A stretch of DNA of 64,000 nt from positions 1 through 64,000 of the forward strand of contig CAYSCS010000087.1 in NCBI GenBank assembly GCA_964429695.1. The letters run 5' to 3'. A program made the translations under genes and the position numbers. This DNA is from CAYSCS01 sp964429695 (GTDB lineage: Bacteria > Acidobacteriota > Aminicenantia > Aminicenantales > Aminicenantaceae). Shown one piece after another: positions 8,311 through 17,055 of the stretch (position 1 is the first letter of the stretch; every line of letters begins with the position of its first letter). Below the pieces are notes generated by a model. It saw only the letters and a list, made by a program, of their open reading frames with translations. It searched no databases and was not told the origin of the DNA.

Positions 8311-9060
8311 ATGAGTCTTAGAAAACGAGCAGCTGACCAATTAAGACCCGTAAAGTTAAAGATAGACTATCTTGATTATGCCGATGGTTCTGCCTTCATC
8401 GAAATAGGAAAAACACGAGTAATCGCCACTGCTACCATAGAAGATAAATCTCCTTCTTTTCTTAAAAACAGTGGAACAGGATGGATCACAGCCGAATACT
8501 CAATGCTCCCCTGCGCGACTGAAAAAAGGGCGGCGCGGGAGAGGTTTCCTGGAAGATTTTCGGGTCGCACACAGGAAATTCAGCGCTTGATTGGACGCTC
8601 TCTTCGAGCCGTAACAGACCTCAATCTTCTTGGAGAAAAAAGTATCATCATTGATTGTGACGTGATTCAGGCTGATGGGGGAACAAGAGCAGCCTCTATC
8701 ACTGCGGGCTGTGTCGCCCTTGCCCTTGCCTTGAAGAAAATGCTGGATGAAGGAAAAATTGACCGTATGCCTCTTAAAAATCTGGTGAGTGCGGTGAGCG
8801 TAGGAATTGTCGATGGAGAAGCGCTTCTTGACTTAGATTATGCAGAAGATTCTAGGGCTGATATCGATATGAACGTAGTGGAAACTGATACAGGCCAACT
8901 CGTGGAGATTCAGGCGACTGGAGAGAAAAAAGTCTTCTCCAAAAAACAGCTCCTTTCTCTCTTAGAACTTGCTCACAAGGGGATAGCCGAATTAATCCAG
9001 ATTCAGAAAGAAACTCTCAAGAAAAAGAGCCTTCTCTTCATGGCCTATGGCAGAAAATAG
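8311..9060 (+). CDS. rph: Ribonuclease PH
   Basis: Phosphorolytic 3'-5' exoribonuclease that trims tRNA precursors; forms a hexameric ring. 249 residues, close to the typical 240-255, with AGAAGGAAAAA before the ATG. Recognised from the N-terminus RAADQLRPVKL, RFPGRFSGRTQEIQRLIGRSLRA (phosphate-binding arginines), DCDVIQADGGTRAASITA and the closing ATGEKKVFSKKQL. Ends with AYGRK. It overlaps the next gene by 14 bp, so the lipid A, rph and sugar-nucleotide genes are probably one transcript from 6.4 kb to 10.0 kb. Confidence 0.97.
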   Translation: MSLRKRAADQLRPVKLKIDYLDYADGSAFIEIGKTRVIATATIEDKSPSFLKNSGTGWITAEYSMLPCATEKRAARERFPGRFSGRTQEIQRLIGRSLRAVTDLNLLGEKSIIIDCDVIQADGGTRAASITAGCVALALALKKMLDEGKIDRMPLKNLVSAVSVGIVDGEALLDLDYAEDSRADIDMNVVETDTGQLVEIQATGEKKVFSKKQLLSLLELAHKGIAELIQIQKETLKKKSLLFMAYGRK

Positions 9061-10006
9061 AATAAAGGAGAAAACCCACAGAATTCTTGTCAGTGGAGGA
9101 GCCGGTTTTTTGGGCAGTCACCTTTGCGAATTTCTTCTAAATAAAGAGGAAGAGGTTATTTGTGTTGATAATTTCTTCTCTGGAACAAAAGAAAATATCC
9201 GCCATCTTTCCTCCCACCCCAACTTCGAGTTAATCCGCCACGATATCATTCATCCCCTCTATCTCGAAATTGACAGAATCTACCATCTCGCCTGTCCTGC
9301 TTCTCCTCTTCATTATCAATACAACCCCATAAAAACTATAAAAACAAACGTGATCGGAACAATTAACATGCTAGGTCTGGCCAAAAGGACTGGGGCACGA
9401 ATCCTCCTCGCTTCCTCTTCAGAAATCTATGGAGACCCAAGAATTCATCCTCAAACCGAAGACTACTGGGGAGACGTTAATCCAATTAGCCCGAGAAGCT
9501 GTTATGACGAGGGGAAAAGAGTGGCTGAAACTCTGATGATGGATTATCACAGACAGAATAAAGTTGACATCAGAATAATCCGCATCTTCAACGCCTATGG
9601 GCCGCGAATGGCCATTGATGATGGGAGAGTGGTGAGCAATTTCATCGTTCAAGCCCTTAGAAAAGAGCCTTTGACGGTGTATGGAGATGGGAGTCAGACT
9701 CGCTCCTTCTGTTATGTCTCTGACCTGATAATGGCTATCTTTACCATGATGGAAAATGATGAGTTAAAAGGACCCTGTAACGTCGGTAATCCTGAAGAAA
9801 TTTCCATCCTAGAACTTGCTGAAAAAATTATCAAGCTCTCAAAAAGCACCTCCAAAATAATTCACCTCCCACCTCGCTCAGATGACCCGAAAAGAAGATG
9901 CCCTGACATTTCACTTGCCAGGGAGAAACTTGGCTGGTTTCCTCAGGTTGAATTGGATGAGGGATTGACAAAAACCATAGACTACTTCAGGAAGAAATTA
10001 TCTTGA
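9047..10006 (+). CDS. UDP-glucuronate decarboxylase (UDP-xylose synthase)
   Basis: Cytoplasmic SDR-type enzyme converting UDP-glucuronate to UDP-xylose, a precursor for surface glycans. 319 residues. NAD-binding GGAGFLGSHL (residues about 17-26), SSSEIYGDP with catalytic Ser, and the family signature RSCYDEGKR with Tyr and Lys (YxxxK, residues about 147-155) are seen; the last motif marks UXS rather than general epimerases. The ATG at 9047 lies inside rph (14-bp overlap) without its own clear ribosome site, so translation is probably coupled. No xylosyltransferase is next to it, but several GT-C proteins occur later in the window. Confidence 0.94.
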   Translation: MAENRIKEKTHRILVSGGAGFLGSHLCEFLLNKEEEVICVDNFFSGTKENIRHLSSHPNFELIRHDIIHPLYLEIDRIYHLACPASPLHYQYNPIKTIKTNVIGTINMLGLAKRTGARILLASSSEIYGDPRIHPQTEDYWGDVNPISPRSCYDEGKRVAETLMMDYHRQNKVDIRIIRIFNAYGPRMAIDDGRVVSNFIVQALRKEPLTVYGDGSQTRSFCYVSDLIMAIFTMMENDELKGPCNVGNPEEISILELAEKIIKLSKSTSKIIHLPPRSDDPKRRCPDISLAREKLGWFPQVELDEGLTKTIDYFRKKLS

Positions 10007-10043
10007 ACTTCCACCTCAGTAGTTCTCATCATCTCCATTCTGC

Positions 10044-10072
10044 TTTAAAAAACTCAATCAAAAATTTATAAT
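10044..10072 (+). promoter_or_regulatory. Candidate sigma-70 promoter for the flotillin gene
   Basis: TTTAAA at 10044-10049 and a perfect TATAAT at 10067-10072 with a 17-bp spacer, about 50 bp before the ATG. Found by eye; the -35 is weak. Confidence 0.45.
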
Positions 10073-10124
10073 ACTATCAACTTAAACATGAATTCTTTCG
10101 AAGCATGATTCCAAGGAGGTGAAA

Positions 10125-11528
10125 ATGACTCTCTTGACCAAGTTAATAATTCTGGGCATTTTTCTCCTCATCCTTGCCCTCCTTGTAATCTTGATGGCCA
10201 AACAATATCGCAAAGTTGGTCCCAATGAAGTCCTCATCATCTCGGGAGGAAGAAAGAGAATCGTCATCGAACCGGATGGAACAAAAAGAAAAATTGGTTA
10301 TCGTTACCGCCTCGGAGGGGGGACATTTGTCCTTCCTTTTTTTGAGACTGTAAACATCTTACCTGTTGATGTCATCCCCCTCACCATAAAGACTCCAGAA
10401 GTACTGACTTTCTCTGGGGTGCCAATCATGGCTGAAGCGACGGCACAGGTCAAGGTTGATACTTCTGACCATGCCATTCGCCTTGCCGCAGAGCAATTCT
10501 TGGGACTCAGTAGAGAAGGAATAAGAGATGTCTCGACTACGATTCTCGAGGGCAAGATGAGAGAAGTCATAGGAACGATGACTGTGGAACAGATCTATAG
10601 AGGAAGACACGAATTTTCCGCCAAGGTAGCTGAAATCACAGCTTCCGATTTTTCAAGAATGGGGCTTTCCCTAATCTCCTTCTCTTTAAAAGATATCAGT
10701 GACACTCAGGGATATCTCGATGCCCTCAGTAAGCCTCAGATAACAGCAGCGAGGAGGGATGCTCAGATTGCAGAAGCAGAAACAGAAAAAGAGGCAATCA
10801 TAAAATCTTCAGAGGCAAAAAAAGAAGGAGAAATAGCTCGCCTCGCTGCCGAGGCACTGATTGCCAAGGCACAATGGGAAAATGAGGCTAAAAAAGCCGA
10901 ATCGCAGGTGGAAGTAAACCGCAAGAAAGCCCAGGCTGACTATGCCTACGAATTAGAGCGATTCAAACTTAGTCAAGAATTAAGAAAGGAAGAGGCTAAA
11001 GTCAAATTGATTGAAAAGGAAGAGGCGATAAAAATAGAAGAATTGGAAATTGCAAGGAAGGAAAAAGAGCTAAATTCAACAGTCATTAAACCTGCTGAGG
11101 CTCGTAAGTACCAACTTAAAGCAGAAGCCGAAGCAGAGGAATTCAGGATTCAGGCGGAGGCAAAAGGCAAGGCGGAGGCCTTGAGGCTAGAAGGCCGAGC
11201 TGAAGCAGAAAGGATCAGGCAAAAGGGACTTTCTGAAGCTGAGACTATGCTCAAAAAGGCTCAAGCGTGGCAGAGATATAACCAAGCAGCAATTCTTGAA
11301 ACATACTTAAACATTCTCCCTGAACTGGCAAAAGCAGTAGCAGAACCTCTTTCCAAAGTAGATAAAATCATTCTCATCGGAGGAGAGAAAGGACTTGGTA
11401 CTTCCAAGCTTACTTCTCAAATAGCCGAAATCCTTGCTCAGATGCCTGAAGTTGTTGAGTCTTTGACCGGAGTTGATTTGAAAAATTATCTGAAAAAGAA
11501 GTTTTCCGCGCAAGAACAAACTGAATAA
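10125..11528 (+). CDS. Flotillin-like SPFH-domain membrane protein
   Basis: 467 residues. One N-terminal membrane helix (residues about 5-25), an SPFH/PHB domain (about 30-190), then a long Ala/Glu/Lys coiled coil (about 205-400) with the EA-rich repeats typical of flotillins, and a short C-terminal domain. Flotillins form ring-like scaffolds in membrane microdomains. The start is set at ATG 10125 because AAGGAGGT at 10113-10120 is correctly spaced for it; the in-frame GTG at 10119 lies inside that site. It stands 24 bp before the aminotransferase fusion and could be co-transcribed, but no functional link is known. Confidence 0.93.
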   Translation: MTLLTKLIILGIFLLILALLVILMAKQYRKVGPNEVLIISGGRKRIVIEPDGTKRKIGYRYRLGGGTFVLPFFETVNILPVDVIPLTIKTPEVLTFSGVPIMAEATAQVKVDTSDHAIRLAAEQFLGLSREGIRDVSTTILEGKMREVIGTMTVEQIYRGRHEFSAKVAEITASDFSRMGLSLISFSLKDISDTQGYLDALSKPQITAARRDAQIAEAETEKEAIIKSSEAKKEGEIARLAAEALIAKAQWENEAKKAESQVEVNRKKAQADYAYELERFKLSQELRKEEAKVKLIEKEEAIKIEELEIARKEKELNSTVIKPAEARKYQLKAEAEAEEFRIQAEAKGKAEALRLEGRAEAERIRQKGLSEAETMLKKAQAWQRYNQAAILETYLNILPELAKAVAEPLSKVDKIILIGGEKGLGTSKLTSQIAEILAQMPEVVESLTGVDLKNYLKKKFSAQEQTE

Positions 11529-11552
11529 ATTCACTCAAGAGATAGGTAAGCC

Positions 11553-13901
11553 ATGATATCCGAAATAATTAATCGAATAGGAATCTCTCCCACACTGAAA
11601 ATAACTACCAAGGCCAGGGCAATGAAATCTGAAGGGATTGATGTTGTCGACCTCAGCGTGGGAGAGCCAGATTTCCCCACACCAGAAAACATAAAGGCTG
11701 CGGGTATAAGGGCTATCCAGCAAAACTTTACTAAATACACGGAAAACGAAGGCATTCCCGCGCTTAAAGCTGCCATAATCAAACGGCTAAAAGAGGACTA
11801 TAATCTGACGTATGAGAAAAATGAAATAATAGTTTCTTCAGGAGCAAAAAGTGCCCTTTATCATCTCATCCTGACCCTGATCAATGAAGGAGATGAAGCC
11901 ATAATTCCAGCCCCCTACTGGGTTACCTATCCCCAAGCAGTAAGAATGGCAAATGGAAAAGCAGTGATCCTTCCCACAAAGGAGGAAGATGGATTTCTTC
12001 TTTGGCCCGAACAGCTTAAATCAGCCATAAGCCCTGCAACTAAACTCTTGATTCTCAATAATCCCTCAAACCCTACAGGCGCAGTTTACAAAAGGAAGGA
12101 GCTCGAGCGAATCGCCGAGATAATCCTGGAAGAAGAAATTTATGTCATTTCCGATGAAATTTATGCCAAGTTAATCTATGATGATTTTCGTTTCACAAGC
12201 TTCGCTTCCTTAAGTGAGGAAATTAAGAAAAAAACAATCCTCATCAGTGGAGTCTCGAAATCATACGCTATGACTGGATGGAGAATTGGGTATGCGGCAG
12301 GACCTGCAGAAATAATCGATGGCATGGCAAAAATCCAGAGTCACACAACCTCAAACCCCTGCTCAATCTCTCAGATGGCGAGCCTGGAGGCACTCGAAGG
12401 CCCACAGCATGAAATCTCAAAAATGGTCTCAGAATTCCAGAGAAGAAGAAACTATGTCTTGATGAGGCTTCAAAGCCTTCCTCACGTTTCTTGTTTCAAA
12501 CCTCAAGGGGCATTCTATCTTTTCCCCAATTTTTCTTTTTATTACGACAAAGAATTCAAAAACACCAAGATAAGAAATTCCTATGGTCTTGCCTACTATC
12601 TCCTCAAAGAAGCCAAGGTCGCAGTTGTACCTGGAGATTCTTTTGGAGCTGACAACTATCTCAGAATCTCTTACGCTACCTCGCTTGAAAATCTCGAAAA
12701 AGGGATGGATAGAATAATTCAGGCTCTTCAGAATCTAAAAACCCCAATCAAGGTCAAGCGAATCACCCTAAACAACACCATCACTCGCTGGAAGAAATCT
12801 GTTCCCGTAGATTCCTCAATCTCTGTCCGTATGAGAGACGCTCTTGTCGCTGAGATGGAAAGTCATCTCAGCCATGAGAACTATTTTGAATGGAATGCGA
12901 ATATCAACGGAGTCATTATCCAGCTCAGGACAAACGTCTCTCACCTAAATGACTTCTGGATTGAGAACTGGTATCCTGCCCAACTAGAAGCTGATCTTGA
13001 ACCTCACGGAATAATCTATGCCATGGATGGCATTCCAGGTAGAGAACCCCATCTTTTTTACAATTCAGAAACAAACACAGGCATCCTGGTGAACGCAGAT
13101 AATTATGCTCCGTTAAGAAACCTCGCCCTGGGGTTGGTTGCTGATGTCTCGGAAAGGATTTTCGGCGCCCAGCCAATAAGGGGGATGTCCGTTGAGGTAG
13201 AAGGCAAAGGAATAATATTGGTAGGTCCAAAAGGGACCCAAAAAACAGAGCTCTTCTTCGGCCTTCTTCAAGATGCAAGGTTCCTCCTTCACTCAAATGA
13301 CATTTCATTCATTCGTTTCCAAGGACAAACCCCCCTTGCTGATTGCGTGGAAAGAAAACTCTTCTTCACTAGCAACACTGTCGAGCTCTTCCCTTCGCTT
13401 GCCAGGCTTTTCGACATGAGCAAGTGCGAAAATGTGATTGTCCGTAAAGAAGATTGTCAAGAAGCAGAATGCCTCAGGAGGGAAGATTGTCGGCTTGACA
13501 GGGGCTCACCTTATTGTTACAAAGCTTCGAAAGATTCTCGTGTTCTTCTTGACCCTTACTGGATTGGGGGCCCTCAAAAACATACTAAAAGAACTGCTCT
13601 TCGTCTGATATTTTTGCTTGGTTACGACAAGACCTCTCCTCCTTTTCTCAAGCTCAAAAGTGAAGAAGCCCTGCGTCTCATGGAATCTGGAGAAGCTCCG
13701 GGACAGCGGAGGAGTCTGAATGCATCTCAAATTTATCCTTTTTACAATCCCTATCTTCTTCTAAAGACACCAGAAAGATTAGAAATCCAGAAAAATTTTT
13801 TCAGACGCCTCCTCGAGAGAACAGATTGCTTCCTTTTCAATAGCGGAGTGGGGGGAGTGGAAGACCTAAAGAATGTAATTTTTAAAGAATCGAAAACATG
13901 A
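11553..13901 (+). CDS. Aspartate aminotransferase fused to an HPr-kinase/PEPCK-like domain
   Basis: 782 residues in one uninterrupted frame. Residues 1 to about 395 are a complete class I aminotransferase of the aspartate (1b/gamma) type: NNPSNPTGA, SDEIYAKL, PLP lysine K236 in SGVSKSYAMTGWR, and the substrate-Arg segment YLRISYATS. Residues about 396-782 are a second domain with a P-loop-like GPKGTQKT (558-565), where the Gly before Lys is replaced by Gln, followed by LLHSNDISFI, which resembles the kinase-2 Asp region of PEPCK and HPr kinase. Five cysteines lie at 625, 635, 640, 646 and 655. The stop overlaps the PEPCK start by ATGA. Aminotransferases of this class are normally about 400 residues, so the fusion is unusual. 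Function of the second domain is inferred only. Confidence 0.9.
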   Translation: MISEIINRIGISPTLKITTKARAMKSEGIDVVDLSVGEPDFPTPENIKAAGIRAIQQNFTKYTENEGIPALKAAIIKRLKEDYNLTYEKNEIIVSSGAKSALYHLILTLINEGDEAIIPAPYWVTYPQAVRMANGKAVILPTKEEDGFLLWPEQLKSAISPATKLLILNNPSNPTGAVYKRKELERIAEIILEEEIYVISDEIYAKLIYDDFRFTSFASLSEEIKKKTILISGVSKSYAMTGWRIGYAAGPAEIIDGMAKIQSHTTSNPCSISQMASLEALEGPQHEISKMVSEFQRRRNYVLMRLQSLPHVSCFKPQGAFYLFPNFSFYYDKEFKNTKIRNSYGLAYYLLKEAKVAVVPGDSFGADNYLRISYATSLENLEKGMDRIIQALQNLKTPIKVKRITLNNTITRWKKSVPVDSSISVRMRDALVAEMESHLSHENYFEWNANINGVIIQLRTNVSHLNDFWIENWYPAQLEADLEPHGIIYAMDGIPGREPHLFYNSETNTGILVNADNYAPLRNLALGLVADVSERIFGAQPIRGMSVEVEGKGIILVGPKGTQKTELFFGLLQDARFLLHSNDISFIRFQGQTPLADCVERKLFFTSNTVELFPSLARLFDMSKCENVIVRKEDCQEAECLRREDCRLDRGSPYCYKASKDSRVLLDPYWIGGPQKHTKRTALRLIFLLGYDKTSPPFLKLKSEEALRLMESGEAPGQRRSLNASQIYPFYNPYLLLKTPERLEIQKNFFRRLLERTDCFLFNSGVGGVEDLKNVIFKESKT

Positions 13902-15733
13902 AAGAATCTAAACCCATTTATAAAGAAGAGGAGTACAGGAAGTTTGCAGAGGAGCTACGCAGAGTCCTCAAAGGTCCGAACATAAAGAGCGTTGACCTCA
14001 AATGGCTGGAGCCAAGAGCGAAAGTTACAGGATTAAGGACTAAGTATGGCTCATATGGATGGCGTTCAACCATCTCAAGCCGCATGGCTCCAAGAACAGT
14101 ATATCTGGGAAGTGAGAGAGTCCGCCTCCCTGCTCTCACAGAAGAGCAGAAAGATTTAATAGCAAAGGCTCCTGAAGAGCTAGAAAAGGTGCTTCATTTG
14201 CTCCGCACCCTCCCCTTCTATCATCTTCGCAGACAGATGGGGGACAATGATTCTTACATTCCTTTTTGCAATCTCTATGTGAGTGAGGCCAATGTTTCAA
14301 ATTACAGGCTTGGCTATATGTGGGGTTCAACTCTCTTCAAGCCCTCAAAGAGACCAGGACCCGAATTCATAATGATTCACATTCCTGAAGAACACCTTAT
14401 TCGCCAGCAAGTCCTCGTCATTCCTGAACAGAACATCAACATTGCCCTGGGCACTGACTACATGGGTGAAGACAAAAAGGGATTCCTCCGCCAGGCAATG
14501 TGGGTAGCAGATGAGCTCGGCATGCTGGGCCTCCATTCTGGAACGAAGCTTGTTACTGTGAGGGATAAGGAAGAAAAACTCAAAACTTATGGGGTCTTTA
14601 TTTTCGGATTGACGGCGACAGGGAAGTCGACATGGTCATGTCATCAGCTCGGACTCAACCATGAAAACGGAGAAAAAACTCAGGTAATTCAGGATGATAT
14701 CGTCTTCTTGAGGGAGGATGGTTCTGCTCTGGGTTCTGAAGACAATTTCTATGTCAAGACCGATGTCGAGGAAAAACATCAGGAAGCAATGTACAATGCC
14801 CTCATCGATAAAACAGCCCTCCTCGAAAATGTGATGATTAAGGCCAATGGAGAGATAGACTTTCTCGACGAAAGTCTCACCGCTAATGGAAGGGCTGTCA
14901 TCCGCCGCGATAAACTAAGAGTGAACGTAAAAGGAAAAATGATCGGGATATATCATAAATCAATAAACCTTCCTCCCCTTGAAGAGCTGGACGGACTTTT
15001 TTTCACCTTCATCACTCGTAGAAATACAATCATGAGCTTTGCTCAAGAATTGAGCCCTGAACAAGCAGTACTCGCCTATCTCTGGGGAGAAAGCACACAT
15101 AGCTACGCCACCCAGCCTCAAAAGGCAGGTGAATCAGTAAGAATCGTAGGGACAGATGATTTCATAATAGGCTCCAGGGCTAAAAAAGTTAATCGCTTCT
15201 ATGAAATAGTGATGAACCTTGTTGATAACTTTCCTCAAAAGATAAAGTTTTTCCAGTATAACACGGGAGGAGTCGGAGAGATCATCGAGGAAAGAGAAGA
15301 AGAAGGGAAGAAGAAAAAGATACTGATTCGCGAGGTTAAGAGAGTTCCCATAAACTTGATGGCCCAAATTCAGAGAGGAGACCTTCGAGGGACAAACCAC
15401 TATGAAAGGGGAATCCTGGGGACAAGGGAAATAAAATCCTGCGAAGGAAAAAACCTTGAGGAATATGACATCCACAATTTTTACCATGAAGAACAGATTC
15501 ACGCTTATGTCCATGACCTTGTTGAAGGCAGGAGGAAATTCACTGAGGAAGTCGCCGCTGAAGGATTGAAAGAAGAGATCCTGGAGGCTGCGGAAAGGTC
15601 CTTTTCCATCGATAAAAAGGATGGAAAATCGAAAATCTTCATTCCCGGCCCTTTTTCTGAAAAAGAAGAACCCGTCGTCTTTGAAGAACTAAAGAGGAGA
15701 CCTCGAAGAGACGGCTTCTGGCGCTCGCGCTAA
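13898..15733 (+). CDS. ATP-type phosphoenolpyruvate carboxykinase, divergent
   Basis: Converts oxaloacetate and ATP to PEP. 611 residues against about 530 for typical ATP-PEPCK; the excess is after the P-loop. By hand alignment the catalytic set is kept: GEDKKGF (Lys that binds Mn2+), GLHSG (His, replacing MHCSAN), the P-loop GLTATGKST (residues about 235-243), kinase-2 IQDDIVFL with two Asp (about 264), SEDNFYVKTD like the EGGCYAKT segment, and TANGRAV with the Arg after it. Overlaps the upstream aminotransferase fusion by ATGA, so the two are translated together: aspartate to oxaloacetate to PEP. Ends convergent to gmhA with a 4-bp overlap. The clade is distant from the classical enzymes, so activity and nucleotide preference need assay. 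Confidence 0.85.
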   Translation: MKESKPIYKEEEYRKFAEELRRVLKGPNIKSVDLKWLEPRAKVTGLRTKYGSYGWRSTISSRMAPRTVYLGSERVRLPALTEEQKDLIAKAPEELEKVLHLLRTLPFYHLRRQMGDNDSYIPFCNLYVSEANVSNYRLGYMWGSTLFKPSKRPGPEFIMIHIPEEHLIRQQVLVIPEQNINIALGTDYMGEDKKGFLRQAMWVADELGMLGLHSGTKLVTVRDKEEKLKTYGVFIFGLTATGKSTWSCHQLGLNHENGEKTQVIQDDIVFLREDGSALGSEDNFYVKTDVEEKHQEAMYNALIDKTALLENVMIKANGEIDFLDESLTANGRAVIRRDKLRVNVKGKMIGIYHKSINLPPLEELDGLFFTFITRRNTIMSFAQELSPEQAVLAYLWGESTHSYATQPQKAGESVRIVGTDDFIIGSRAKKVNRFYEIVMNLVDNFPQKIKFFQYNTGGVGEIIEEREEEGKKKKILIREVKRVPINLMAQIQRGDLRGTNHYERGILGTREIKSCEGKNLEEYDIHNFYHEEQIHAYVHDLVEGRRKFTEEVAAEGLKEEILEAAERSFSIDKKDGKSKIFIPGPFSEKEEPVVFEELKRRPRRDGFWRSR

Positions 15734-16293
15734 GAAAACATTTTTTTCTCAATTTCCTGAGCCAGAAGATGGATAAGGAAGAGATGAACCTCCTGAATTC
15801 TGGGAGTCTTTCTGGAAGGGACCTTGATCACATAATCGGCTTCAAGGGAAAGCTTCCCTCCTCCTTCACCTGTAAAAGCCGCAGTAATCATTCCTTTTCT
15901 CTTGGCTACTCTGATTGCTTCTATCACATTTCTTGAATTGCCACTTGTGGATATTCCCAAAGCAATATCCCCTTCTTTCCCCAGCGCTTCAACCTGACGG
16001 CTGAAGACAAAATCAAAGCAAGTATCATTAGAAATTGAAGTCAAAGAAGAAGTGTCTGTGGTCAAGGCAATGGCACAAATGGGGGGCCTTTCCTTTAAAA
16101 ATCTATTTACGAGCTCTGAAGCAAAATGTTGAGCTTGGGCTGCACTCCCTCCGTTTCCAAAGACAAGAATTTTATGGCCAGATTTCAGCTGACATATGAT
16201 GCGAGCCTGAAATTCGAAGAAGACCCCCTTTTCCCGGAAGAAGAAACTTTCAATACTCCTCGTCAGTTCTTTAGCCGCCACCCGATACCCCAT
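15730..16293 (-). CDS. gmhA: Sedoheptulose-7-phosphate isomerase GmhA
   Basis: 187 residues. Makes D-glycero-D-manno-heptose 7-phosphate for the LPS inner core. A single SIS domain with FGNGGSAAQAQHFASELVNRF (about 45-65), whose His and Glu are Zn ligands, TTDTSSLTSISND, STSGNSRNVIEA for phosphate binding, and RIQEVH near the C-terminus with the Gln/His pair of the active site. GAGGAAAG precedes the ATG. Last gene of a minus-strand run with plsC and a GT-C protein; 57 bp separates it from plsC. DiaA-type initiator proteins share this fold, but the intact RIQEVH favours the isomerase. Confidence 0.92.
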   Translation of the reverse strand: MGYRVAAKELTRSIESFFFREKGVFFEFQARIICQLKSGHKILVFGNGGSAAQAQHFASELVNRFLKERPPICAIALTTDTSSLTSISNDTCFDFVFSRQVEALGKEGDIALGISTSGNSRNVIEAIRVAKRKGMITAAFTGEGGGKLSLEADYVIKVPSRKTPRIQEVHLFLIHLLAQEIEKKMFS

Positions 16294-16350
16294 CTTTCCT
16301 CCTCAGAATAAATTTTAGTCCTTAACTTTATTTTGAATTTCACCAAGACT

Positions 16351-17052
16351 TCATTCTCCTTCTAGGCTTGATTGAATGACATTTCTTACTCGGTCTAAAA
16401 GAAGAGAGAGATTCGAACGACAAAATCCCTCAACAGACACTGGCTGATGGAATGTAATTCTCACTTTACCCCTCTTAATAAAAAAACTTCCTCTCGGCAT
16501 TATCTCATAACTTCCAGAGATTGAAACTGGTACTATGGAAACTCCACTCTCCACTGCCAAGAGGAATCCTCCCCGCCTAAAAGGCTGGAGTTTCCCATCT
16601 CTACTCCTTGTCCCTTCAGGAAAGATAAGATATGAATAACCCTTCTTTTTGATGAAACTAGATGCTCTTTCGATGCTTTTTTTACCACCCCTCAGGCTTC
16701 TTCTATCCACAGGAACAAAGCCAACAAATTTCATGCCCAGGCCTATGATTGGTATTCGGAAAACTTCTTTCTTTAAGATGACTCTTATCTTCTGAGGGAT
16801 AATGAAAAAAAGAAGAGGTCCATCGATAAAACTCAAATGATTCGCCATGAAAACATAGCGCTCTTTTCTCTCAATCCTCTCAAGTCCTGAAATCTCAGTA
16901 TGAATCCCGAGTAACCTCTTCCCTAAAGCAAGGGCAGCTTTACCAATAGAAATCAAAGGTTCTCTCTGTCGGATGAGGAGACACACACAAAGAACAGGAA
17001 TGAGGAGAATGGTGAGCAGAATGTAGATAAGAAGAAGAAGGATGGTCCTCAT
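16351..17052 (-). CDS. plsC: 1-acyl-sn-glycerol-3-phosphate acyltransferase (PlsC family)
   Basis: 233 residues. Inner-membrane acyltransferase that makes phosphatidic acid. N-terminal hydrophobic stretch (residues 3-27), HX4D motif NHLSFIDGP (about 70-78), FVPVDRR, and FPEGTRSRDG (about 143-152), then VPVSISGSYE. All four acyltransferase blocks are intact. Three bases separate it from the GT-C gene upstream, so they are co-transcribed. Some relatives acylate other lysophospholipids or ornithine lipids; the exact acceptor is not shown. Confidence 0.92.
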   Translation of the reverse strand: MRTILLLLIYILLTILLIPVLCVCLLIRQREPLISIGKAALALGKRLLGIHTEISGLERIERKERYVFMANHLSFIDGPLLFFIIPQKIRVILKKEVFRIPIIGLGMKFVGFVPVDRRSLRGGKKSIERASSFIKKKGYSYLIFPEGTRSRDGKLQPFRRGGFLLAVESGVSIVPVSISGSYEIMPRGSFFIKRGKVRITFHQPVSVEGFCRSNLSLLLDRVRNVIQSSLEGE

Positions 17053-17055
17053 TCT

